Assembly (NCBI GenBank): GCA_036338025.1
Contig: JAYZDB010000280.1
Coordinates: forward strand, 1-17,071
Reading direction: 5' to 3'
From: JAYZDB01 sp036338025
GTDB taxonomy: Bacteria; Planctomycetota; UBA1135; UBA2386
Length of the DNA: 17,071 nucleotides
Positions 8,386 to 15,207 of this stretch are shown here, piece after piece. A model generated the notes under the pieces. That model worked only from the letters and a program-made list of their open reading frames with translations, ran no database searches and had not been told where the DNA came from. Every line of letters begins with the position of its first letter. The stretch's first letter is position 1. The position numbers and the translations under genes are program-made.

Positions 8386-8663
8386 TCGCGAGAGTGCGAT
8401 TCAGTGTGAGAGTGTCGGGGTGTGTGCAGGGAGTGGGATTTCGTTACTTCACGAAGACGGTGGCGGGTCGTCTTGGTGTCGATGGCTGGGTGCGTAACGA
8501 GTCGGACGGTTCGGTATTCTGTGAGGTCCAGGGTGACCTTGAGACGATCGAAAAATTTGTGGGGGAACTTCGTCGCGGCCCTGGATACGCGAGGGTCGAC
8601 GATGTCGTCACTGAACCGATCAGCATGGTTGAAGAGGACGGCAGCGGCTTCGCGATTTGTTAA
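8382..8663 (+). CDS. acyP: Acylphosphatase
   Basis: This small cytoplasmic enzyme hydrolyses carboxyl-phosphate mixed anhydrides such as 1,3-bisphosphoglycerate or acetyl phosphate. From GTG 8382 it is 93 aa, the normal family size. The signature VSGCVQGVGFRYF carries catalytic Arg21, and GWVRNESDG carries catalytic Asn39. I chose GTG 8382 because GAGGG at 8370-8374 lies 7 nt upstream, the start overlaps the previous stop as GTGA, and the length fits; an upstream in-frame GTG at 8358 would add eight residues. Coupled translation with the pseudo-kinase gene suggests a functional link, although acylphosphatases are often found as stand-alone housekeeping genes. It converges on the ATP-grasp gene, with 5 nt between stop codons. 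Confidence 0.95.
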   Translation: MIARVRFSVRVSGCVQGVGFRYFTKTVAGRLGVDGWVRNESDGSVFCEVQGDLETIEKFVGELRRGPGYARVDDVVTEPISMVEEDGSGFAIC

Positions 8664-8666
8664 ATC

Positions 8667-8698
8667 AGCTACCGCTCTTTCCAGGCTGGCCGGTAGCT
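8667..8698. terminator. Inverted repeat at the convergent gene junction, possible shared terminator
   Basis: AGCTACCG (8667-8674) and CGGTAGCT (8691-8698) are perfect 8-bp inverted arms around a 16-nt loop. The element begins 3 nt after the acylphosphatase stop and covers the last codons of the oppositely transcribed ATP-grasp gene. Its position suits a bidirectional terminator, but no T-tract follows on either strand, so it may be a Rho-dependent pause site or chance. Confidence 0.3.
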
Positions 8699-9700
8699 CC
8701 TACCGAGGCTCAGGATTTTCTGGAGGAGTTCTGGGTATTGCAGTCCGGTTTGCTTTGCCGAAACCGCGAGATCTTCATCACTGCATAGGTCCGGATTCGG
8801 ATTTGCTTCGATGACGAATACCCTGCCTTCTTCTGTGAGCCGCATGTCGATCCGCGCATATCCGGACAGGCCCAAAACCCGGTAGATTCGCTTTGCCAAC
8901 TTGCTGATCTCCTCTGGGAGTCCATCTGGTAGGTCCTTCGCCGGGCCGGTTTGGATTCCGAGCTTTGCCTGGTGTTTGAAGTTCCACTTCACCCTAGAAG
9001 TCGCGATGTTCTCGCTGCCGGGAGGCAGTTTGTGGAAGAACATCTCCCACACCGGGAACGTCTCCAACCGTTCGTTGCCCAACACCCCGATGGTGACCTC
9101 ACGGCCTTCGATGTACTCTTCTGCAATCGCATCCGTGCCGACGTGTCGGTGTATGAACTTGACGCGTTCTCGCAAGCTGTCGTCGTCGTGCACAATCGAA
9201 GCCTGAGCGATCCCGACCGAGGAATGCTCGATGGCCGATTTCACAATCAACGGGAAGTTGAGCCGCTTGGGTTTGGAGATTCGGCTGCGTCGTAGCCGGT
9301 AGACTGCGAACCCAGGAATTGGAATCCGATGGTAGGAGAGGATCTTCTTCGAGAGTGGTTTGTCGCTCGACAGCATGATCCCGCGTGGATTGGTGCCCGT
9401 GTAGGGCGTTCTGAGCAGTTCGAGGTAGCTGACGACGTGTGCGTCGTAGATTCCGATGTCCAGAAAACTGGTCAGGAGATTGAATGCGATGTGCGGCTTG
9501 TGTTTCTCAATTTCCGATTTGATAGGCGCCAATTCTTGTTTGATCGGGACGGGGATGACCTCATGGCCGAGTGCTTTGAGTGTCTTGAGAACATCGAGTT
9601 CGACCTTGAACGGGTGAGTCTCTTCCTTGCTTAGACCAGCGGTCGATTCCGGTGGTACAAGGTGTTCATGCATCAGCACCAGGACACGCAACTTCTTCAT
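8669..9700 (-). CDS. ATP-grasp ligase, D-alanine-D-alanine ligase superfamily
   Basis: ATP-grasp enzymes activate a carboxylate as an acyl phosphate and join it to an amine. The fold is recognisable over 343 aa: an N-terminal Rossmann-like domain (LRVLVLMHEHLVPP; LGHEVIPV; HIAFNLLTSF), LRTPYTGTNP at 97-105, SDKPLSKKIL with Lys114, ATP-binding Lys154 in FPLIVKSA, the EEYIEGREV loop (194-202), and Mg-binding residues in ARIDMR (Asp285) and VIEANPNPD (Glu298, Asn300). The Ddl glycine-rich GEDG segment after the FNL motif is replaced by FLDIGIYDA, so the substrate may not be D-alanine. No signal peptide is visible, so it is cytoplasmic. AGAGGA lies about 4 nt before the ATG. It is 16 nt downstream of the metallopeptidase gene and presumably co-transcribed. 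An amide ligase role is secure; the substrate is unknown. Confidence 0.88.
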   Translation of the reverse strand: MKKLRVLVLMHEHLVPPESTAGLSKEETHPFKVELDVLKTLKALGHEVIPVPIKQELAPIKSEIEKHKPHIAFNLLTSFLDIGIYDAHVVSYLELLRTPYTGTNPRGIMLSSDKPLSKKILSYHRIPIPGFAVYRLRRSRISKPKRLNFPLIVKSAIEHSSVGIAQASIVHDDDSLRERVKFIHRHVGTDAIAEEYIEGREVTIGVLGNERLETFPVWEMFFHKLPPGSENIATSRVKWNFKHQAKLGIQTGPAKDLPDGLPEEISKLAKRIYRVLGLSGYARIDMRLTEEGRVFVIEANPNPDLCSDEDLAVSAKQTGLQYPELLQKILSLGRSYRPAWKER

Positions 9701-9716
9701 GGCATCCTCTTGTGTG

Positions 9717-10826
9717 TCATCTTCGGTACTGGGGTTTCTTGTCGTGCACGAAGTGCATCGTGAGAATAGTGATCACGATTGTCGCGTTGATTCGATTCTC
9801 ACTGCCTGGAGCCGTTACGCGTAGGTCGAGTTCTCGGCATCGGAGAATCAGGACGTTTAGAGCCTGCTCTACGAGGTACTTTGGTTGGCGCGTCAGCGAT
9901 GCAACCCGGTTGCGTAATTCGGTCTGAAACCGTCGTAGGAAACTTGCTGCGGTTTCTCGTCGGCGATAGGTCCTGTCGCTGGAAAACAACTTGTGCAAAT
10001 AAGGGTCGACAATCTGGTCGTCGCTGTCCTGCGTGTAGGTCTGCTGCTTGTCGGCGTAGTACTCGCCCAGCGTCATACGAATTGTGGACAAAGAATCGGG
10101 GCGGGACCTGCTTTTGACCGCTAGCTTGCTTCGCTTCACGGACGCCATCAGTTCCTCGATGAACTGGAGTTTTGAAATTACCGGCCAACCCTCGTATCGG
10201 CTCCGCCATCGTCCGCCGGGCCGTAGCCAGACGGCGAAACTCTCAGCGAAGTCCTCCGCTGGGTGGCTCTGTGAGTACCAGTAGCCTAGGTGTTGGACGT
10301 GATTGCGGCTGGCGGGATTGGGGGCGTAGGTATGGTGGTAGGGTTCCGAGAATTTTCCGAAGGTCTCACGCCACTGCTTCTTCCAATGCAGACGGTAGGC
10401 GTTGTCAATTGCGTGCCCAGTTTCGTGGCGTAGGAGTTTCATGCACCATGTGTGGTTGCCACCTTCTACTTCGAGCATCTGACCATGTTCGATTCTGGCC
10501 AGGCGAGGGTGTGCGAGAAAGAACGGGACGGCAAAGCCGATCACGCCGTCCGGTGTGAACCAGTCAGTGGAAAGCCATGTGTGTGGTCGAAACGCAATCC
10601 CGGCGCGACGCAGTTCGTCATACAATTGGTTGATACGACTCTGCAGCGCGGTTCCTGGGATCTTCAACTCAAGGTCGCAGATTCGGACGTCGAGGAGATC
10701 CTCGTTGGAGAGTTTCTCCCACCAGAGGCGCCTGCCCCGCTTCTTGCGGCTTGAGGTGCGGATCGATGCTCGGCGTTTCTTGCTCGCCACGCTTCGCACG
10801 GTAGACCGCCGGACAAGTCGCGGCAA
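9717..10826 (-). CDS. Zincin-type putative zinc metallopeptidase (HExxH, basic N-terminus)
   Basis: This roughly 369-aa protein has a clear zincin helix, LLRHETGHAIDNAYRLH, with His134, Glu135 and His138. Downstream, HPAEDFAESFAVWL (188-201) offers the third zinc ligand (Glu191 or Glu195), as in other families with an ExFAExFA-type second motif. The first 35 residues are rich in Arg and Lys and may be partly untranslated. The TTG at 10826 is the longest start, but no good ribosome binding site precedes it; in-frame GTGs at codons 10 and 13 are alternatives. No signal peptide or membrane helix is seen, so an intracellular role is possible. I do not recognise a named peptidase family. Residues 230-345 are charged and helical. 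The only close partner is the ATP-grasp ligase gene 16 nt downstream, suggesting a make-and-cut or maturation pair. Confidence 0.75.
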   Translation of the reverse strand: MPRLVRRSTVRSVASKKRRASIRTSSRKKRGRRLWWEKLSNEDLLDVRICDLELKIPGTALQSRINQLYDELRRAGIAFRPHTWLSTDWFTPDGVIGFAVPFFLAHPRLARIEHGQMLEVEGGNHTWCMKLLRHETGHAIDNAYRLHWKKQWRETFGKFSEPYHHTYAPNPASRNHVQHLGYWYSQSHPAEDFAESFAVWLRPGGRWRSRYEGWPVISKLQFIEELMASVKRSKLAVKSRSRPDSLSTIRMTLGEYYADKQQTYTQDSDDQIVDPYLHKLFSSDRTYRRRETAASFLRRFQTELRNRVASLTRQPKYLVEQALNVLILRCRELDLRVTAPGSENRINATIVITILTMHFVHDKKPQYRR

Positions 10827-10861
10827 GCATGCAAACGTCCGAGTATGAAGTGCTTACGAAA

Positions 10862-10900
10862 GCAGCGGTCGATCGGTGAGAATGGCGTTGAGACCGCTGC
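10862..10900 (-). terminator. Probable terminator after the MoxR-DUF58-transglutaminase operon
   Basis: GCAGCGGTC (10862-10870) and GACCGCTGC (10892-10900) are perfect 9-bp GC-rich inverted arms with a 21-nt loop. On the minus strand the second arm is followed by TTTCGT, a short U-rich tail. It lies 23 nt beyond the transglutaminase stop and before the metallopeptidase start, so it would separate two transcription units. The loop is long and the tail weak, so function is likely but not certain. Confidence 0.5.
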
Positions 10901-10922
10901 GGATCTCGACTCTCGATGCCAG

Positions 10923-13007
10923 TCAGTTCGAAAGCGTGCGGGCTGTCTCTAGACCGGCGAGAAGGGAGCCTTGACGTTCGTTGGTCAGGCTCTTCTGGCC
11001 AAACCGGACTTGCTGGTATGAGTCGAAAGCGAGCCGTAGTGCCGGTAGATCGGCATCGATCTGGCGATGCTCCAACAGACCCGAATATTGTTCGAGGGTG
11101 GCATGGGACTTCTTCGGATGACCGTTTCGAGACAAGACGGCGAGGATCTTGTCGAGCAATTGACGAGCCCGTAGCGCGTCCGGCGTCGGTTTGTTGACGC
11201 CCCTGTTTTCCTTTGGAGAGTGGGAGCCTCGCTTTACCACCGTGATGAGACTCACGGTGACGAGCGTGAACACCACGAGGAGGAACAAGAGTGGTCCGAG
11301 ATGCCGCATGGGATCGCGAAGGCTTGCGAGGGGATTGCTGAGGAGGAGCGACAACCCGGTCGCCGGGTCACCATCCTTGGCGGCGTTGTCGCTCGCCACA
11401 GTTACCGCATTTTCGGCGTTGGGATCCGGCCAACCACGACGCCCCAGACTTGTGCCAGGCGTTGGATCGACAATGACCCAGTCGAAAGTGACGAGTGGAA
11501 TCTCGACCCATGCATGGGCGTGCTGAGATCCAAACGTGCGAGACTTGTCGCTGTTGGCTGTGCCGCCCTGGAAGCCGACCCCGATTCGGCACGGTACGTG
11601 GTGGATTCGCAGCATGATCGCCAGTGCTGTAGCAAAGTGCATGCAGTATCCAGTGCGGCTACCAAACAGGAAATTGTGTATTGGGTCGTTATACGGCCCT
11701 TGTGGGTCCCTGAGTTCGTATTTGCAGCGCCGCTGAAGTGCTCGCGCAATACGTTTCGCGAGCTGCATGGGCAGAATCTCTTGTGGCCGCGGACCACCGA
11801 ATTCGTGTGCGAGCGCTACGAGTTCATCGCTGCGAAGCGAGTCTGGCAGATCGTCGAGTCGGTTCAGGAGTGCGGTATTGCGTTTCACGCTTGAGCGACT
11901 CGCGTACGTCCGCATCTGTTGATACGAGATCCGGTAACTTCCTTCTACCGGACCTGCGGAGCGGTAGTGCCCGACGATGTTGTTGAATTCGAGGTTTCGG
12001 ACGCCCTGGATGCCGATTGTCCCGGGTGGAAGATACAGTTCGCCTCTAGGGGACGGCGTCTTGCGCTGGATCACGAGGTGCTTGCGTGCACCGCGATCTC
12101 TCCTGAATGCTTCTTTGCACCAGAAGGGCTTGCCAGGGTCTTGCTGTCGCCGGATAGAAGTGAAAGGCCAGGTTCGCCACTCACCGATACCAGGTCGGTC
12201 GAAGAACATCATCCTCAGGTACAAGTTGTCCGGAACCTGTCCACCGAGTGGGTCACGGACGTTCAGGACCTCGTCGGTTGAGACATTGAGTGGAGACCCT
12301 TGGCCTCCGGTGAGGTTAAATCGGTTATTGAGTCCGACGTTTCGGTTGTGGTGGGAACCCGAATTCCGATTGTTCGCACGTTTTCGTCGCTCCTCTCCGG
12401 GTGAGGGAATCAGTCCCACGACGAAGTAGGTGCACAGTGCGACCATCGTCATGGCGATGATGACCTGTGTTCGTCGGAGGGCCCGGGTACCTACCGGCAT
12501 TGTCTTGCCGCGTGTTGAGTGGCGTCGCGAGAGACTGCGGTTGGTGGACTCAATTTGCATTGCCCAAGGGCAACTCACCAGAAATACCAACAGCGTCCAG
12601 TCTGCGGCATCGTTGTTGAGCATGATCCCGATCAACAGGAAGCAGAAGCTCAGGAACAGCGACAAGCTGGTATCGGACGGTTCCCGTCTCAGGGTGAAAT
12701 ACGTGAGTGCGGGCAGCAGACTGCAGGCGAGCGTAGATTTCTCGTCGAGAGGACCGAAGTAGATGAAGGCAATCCAGGCGGCGGACCCCTGGAATCCCGC
12801 TGACAGCACGACGCGCAACCACGTGGGTACGAAGCGCCGCGCGGTAGGGAAACCGAGACTCAGGAACAGGATCGAAGGGACAATGAACGTAGCAAGCCAG
12901 CCGGGATGGATCAGACCCGGAGGTAGTGCAGCGATAGCGCTACCCGTGCAGACGATCTGCAGGAGCATCAGAAACCGGGAGCTGTGCGGCCGTCTGGAGG
13001 ATGTCAC
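10923..13007 (-). CDS. TgpA-like multi-pass membrane transglutaminase-fold protein
   Basis: From GTG 13007 the protein is 694 aa. The N-terminal third has several hydrophobic segments (about residues 12-31, 36-55, 66-84, 114-130, 137-150, 182-200), as in DUF3488/TgpA proteins. A periplasmic region follows, then a transglutaminase/cysteine-protease core with the full triad: Cys455 in GSRTGYCMHFATALA, His498 in QHAHAWVEIP and Asp514 in WVIVDPTPG. A final membrane helix spans about 570-592, with a basic cytoplasmic tail. The start is decided by GGGAGGAA (13013-13020) 5 nt before the GTG and by the GTGA overlap with the DUF58 stop; a longer frame to 13100 would lie inside the DUF58 gene. MoxR-DUF58-transglutaminase clusters recur in bacteria and are linked to envelope functions, but the substrate is unknown. 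Confidence 0.9.
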   Translation of the reverse strand: MTSSRRPHSSRFLMLLQIVCTGSAIAALPPGLIHPGWLATFIVPSILFLSLGFPTARRFVPTWLRVVLSAGFQGSAAWIAFIYFGPLDEKSTLACSLLPALTYFTLRREPSDTSLSLFLSFCFLLIGIMLNNDAADWTLLVFLVSCPWAMQIESTNRSLSRRHSTRGKTMPVGTRALRRTQVIIAMTMVALCTYFVVGLIPSPGEERRKRANNRNSGSHHNRNVGLNNRFNLTGGQGSPLNVSTDEVLNVRDPLGGQVPDNLYLRMMFFDRPGIGEWRTWPFTSIRRQQDPGKPFWCKEAFRRDRGARKHLVIQRKTPSPRGELYLPPGTIGIQGVRNLEFNNIVGHYRSAGPVEGSYRISYQQMRTYASRSSVKRNTALLNRLDDLPDSLRSDELVALAHEFGGPRPQEILPMQLAKRIARALQRRCKYELRDPQGPYNDPIHNFLFGSRTGYCMHFATALAIMLRIHHVPCRIGVGFQGGTANSDKSRTFGSQHAHAWVEIPLVTFDWVIVDPTPGTSLGRRGWPDPNAENAVTVASDNAAKDGDPATGLSLLLSNPLASLRDPMRHLGPLLFLLVVFTLVTVSLITVVKRGSHSPKENRGVNKPTPDALRARQLLDKILAVLSRNGHPKKSHATLEQYSGLLEHRQIDADLPALRLAFDSYQQVRFGQKSLTNERQGSLLAGLETARTLSN

Positions 13008-14074
13008 CGGATTTCCTCCCACTCTGTGACCAGGATCGGCTGTTGCATGGACTCGCGATCGATGCTCGCCTTGAAGCCTCCGGCTGGCACCCATAGACAA
13101 GTGTCGAATCGTTGGGCTGCGTCGAGGAAGTCTTGTTTGAGAGGTCGGTGGGCGACTGGTCGTGCCTCGGAGAGGTGGGCCAGGAAGTCCTCCGCTCGTT
13201 CGGAGCTGTTCAGGACCCAGCGTTCGTCGCGGTCACCAATGACCAGGCACGTCAGAGATGCTGCTCTCAGTCTCATCTCATCGACAACTGTGGCAGTTGC
13301 ACCGAGACTCCATTCGAGGCGCCTGGATCCGACTCGTATGCTGCGGCCTGGTGGGCGGCGCATGTCCAGGATCAAGCATGCTTCGTGGTGTTGTTGATTG
13401 TGCATGACCCGACGAACGAGAGTCCCGGTAGCGGCAGATCGCATGGCGTGTACGAAGCGGGCATCCTCACCGATGGCATACTCACGCAGGCTGTGGAACT
13501 CACTTTCACCACTAGCTTTCAGAGAGGTTTCTTCGTGAGTGTCACGTTCCAGTGCGTGCATTACATGGTTCGGAAGCGGCATGCGAGAGGGTTCGGAGAC
13601 CAACTCAGTTTCGGCCCGCAAGACCGTGCTGCGACGGATGAGGCCAAGAGGGTAGCTGCTGACGGCGACGACCGAGCGGGTGTAGACCCGTCCCCGTGCG
13701 CGGGTACGCGCAGGGACACGCAGGGCCTCGGCTTGTCCCGGGCCGAGGTGATGGATGTAGAGTCCTCCCGCATAGGTATCGGTACGGGGTTCGCGAACGT
13801 GCAGGTCCACGACCGATCGGCTTGGTGAGAGATTCTGCAGGGTGAACAACTCGGTGAACGGTGCGCCGTTCTCGGTGCGCCGACGCCGCATGATCAGACG
13901 CATTGCGGGTAATTGCAGCCCGCCCCAGATCAGGTCGACGAGGATCGGCGCCACCAGAATGGCGGACGCCAGTTGTGCGCTACTTCCCTTGTTGATCCAG
14001 GCCGCGAAAGTCGCAAGGACTCCCAACAACAAAAGCACTCGGCCTCGGTAGGTGACCTCCAGGTTGGTGTTCAT
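13004..14074 (-). CDS. DUF58 domain membrane protein
   Basis: This 356-aa protein begins at ATG 14074, overlapping the MoxR stop as ATGA; an upstream in-frame start (14125) would lie within moxR. Two hydrophobic segments near residues 13-28 and 33-52 anchor a beta-rich region (about 65-170). The DUF58 signature EFHSLREYAIGEDARF lies at about 192-207, followed by an A-TGTLVRRVM stretch to about 223. Family members are thought to work with MoxR ATPases and to have a von Willebrand-A-like C-terminal fold, though the MIDAS residues are not obvious here. Translation appears coupled to both neighbours. The biochemical role is unknown; a MoxR client in envelope assembly or stress is the usual hypothesis. 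Confidence 0.9.
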   Translation of the reverse strand: MNTNLEVTYRGRVLLLLGVLATFAAWINKGSSAQLASAILVAPILVDLIWGGLQLPAMRLIMRRRRTENGAPFTELFTLQNLSPSRSVVDLHVREPRTDTYAGGLYIHHLGPGQAEALRVPARTRARGRVYTRSVVAVSSYPLGLIRRSTVLRAETELVSEPSRMPLPNHVMHALERDTHEETSLKASGESEFHSLREYAIGEDARFVHAMRSAATGTLVRRVMHNQQHHEACLILDMRRPPGRSIRVGSRRLEWSLGATATVVDEMRLRAASLTCLVIGDRDERWVLNSSERAEDFLAHLSEARPVAHRPLKQDFLDAAQRFDTCLWVPAGGFKASIDRESMQQPILVTEWEEIR

Positions 14075-14988
14075 CAAGCGGGGAGGTTCGTGCTGTCGAA
14101 GATCTCGGCGAGGATTGCTTCGCATGCGCTGTCCCCACCCCGAGTCCGCATACGGTGCGCGTAGACTGGCCGGGTCAGAACCCGGATGTCTTCTGGGGTC
14201 ACGAAATCACGACCTTGACAGACTGCGCGGGCACGGCAGGCGCGATGCATCGCCTGGGTTCCGCGCGCGCTGACACCTAGGATTACGTCACCAGATGTGC
14301 GAGTGCGGTGAGCGAGGTCGACCATGTGCTGGATCAACTCCCGGTCGACGGTGACCTGATCGATGAGGGCGCGGGCGGCGTTGAGTTCATCGACGGTGGC
14401 GATGGGCTGGATACTATCGACAGTGCGGTGGCCGTCTTCCCGGGCGACGATCTCAAGCTCGTCCTCGGCTTCTGGATAGCCCAGGCTGATCCGCATGATG
14501 AAGCGGTCTAGCTGGCTCTCTGGGAGCGGATACGTACCCGAGAAGCTGAGTGGGTTTTGAGTGGCGACGACGAAGAAGGGCTCTGGCAACTGATGGCTGG
14601 TGCGATCGATCGAGACCCTGCCTTCTTGCATACACTCGAGGAGTGCTGATTGGGTTCGGGGCGGAGTTCGGTTGAGTTCATCTGCGACGAGGACGCTGGT
14701 AAACACCGGGCCTTGGTGAAAGGTCAGTTCGCCAGTCTTGGGGTGGTAGACCTGTCCGCCGAGGATGTCCGATGGCAGAAGATCGGCGGTACATTGAACA
14801 CGCTGGAACGGCAGGTCGAGACTTCTGGCGAGAGACCGGGCCAGCAGGGTCTTGCCGACGCCCGGTCGATCCTCGATCAACAGATGACCGCCGGCTAGCA
14901 GAGAGGTGACTGCGAGACTGATCGCGTGGCGTTTGCCGATCAGGACCTGCCCGACGTTGTCTTGGATCCGGGTTGCGAGACTTTCCAT
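14074..14988 (-). CDS. MoxR-family AAA+ ATPase
   Basis: From ATG 14988 this is a 304-aa AAA+ ATPase of the MoxR/RavA class, of normal length. Walker A is DRPGVGKT (Lys46, Thr47), with Arg replacing the more usual Pro before PGVGKT. Walker B is VLVADELNR (Asp103, Glu104); sensor 1 is ATQNP (Asn145); and the arginine finger region is LPESQLDRF (Arg162). A helical lid follows (VSARGTQAMHRACRA, then TPEDIRVLTRPVYAHR). MoxR proteins act as chaperone-like ATPases on partner proteins; DUF58 and the transglutaminase are the likely clients. It is the first gene of the operon. The frame stays open upstream to 15315 on the minus strand, but family alignment starts near MESLATRIQ, so the shorter start is chosen. 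No strong Shine-Dalgarno is visible. Confidence 0.93.
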   Translation of the reverse strand: MESLATRIQDNVGQVLIGKRHAISLAVTSLLAGGHLLIEDRPGVGKTLLARSLARSLDLPFQRVQCTADLLPSDILGGQVYHPKTGELTFHQGPVFTSVLVADELNRTPPRTQSALLECMQEGRVSIDRTSHQLPEPFFVVATQNPLSFSGTYPLPESQLDRFIMRISLGYPEAEDELEIVAREDGHRTVDSIQPIATVDELNAARALIDQVTVDRELIQHMVDLAHRTRTSGDVILGVSARGTQAMHRACRARAVCQGRDFVTPEDIRVLTRPVYAHRMRTRGGDSACEAILAEIFDSTNLPA

Positions 14989-15164
14989 ACGGGGTCTTCG
15001 GGCCTTGCGTTCTAGAGGGAGGGCCAGCGGGTCGTGAAACGACCAATCTGGGGAGTGCGAGTCCTGCCGGATGATACCGCAGGTGGGACATCGTCGCCCG
15101 ATTCCGTGTAACGGGGTCAAAACAAGCTGGATCAGTCCTTCCGGGGGATTGACTGGCCCTCGCC

Positions 15165-15183
15165 CCGATTTCTCACGAATCGG
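15165..15183. promoter_or_regulatory. Dyad CCGATT-N7-AATCGG in divergent intergenic region
   Basis: A perfect 6-bp dyad with a 7-nt spacer lies between the divergent moxR gene and the + strand gene starting near 15208. Size and place suit an operator for a dimeric regulator acting on one or both genes. TTGACT at 15149-15154 resembles a -35 element on the + strand, but no good -10 box follows at the right spacing. A dyad this short can occur by chance. Confidence 0.25.
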
Positions 15184-15207
15184 CGGGATCTGGCCGATAT
15201 TCCCGAT

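Noticed and set aside
13008..13100. N-terminal extension of the transglutaminase to 13100
   Set aside because: It would lie inside the DUF58 coding region; GTG 13007 has a strong Shine-Dalgarno and GTGA coupling, and the extension is not membrane-like.
13112..13828. 238-codon plus-strand open frame inside the DUF58 gene
   Set aside because: Shadow of the minus-strand DUF58 gene, whose signature motif and overlaps with both neighbours are clear.
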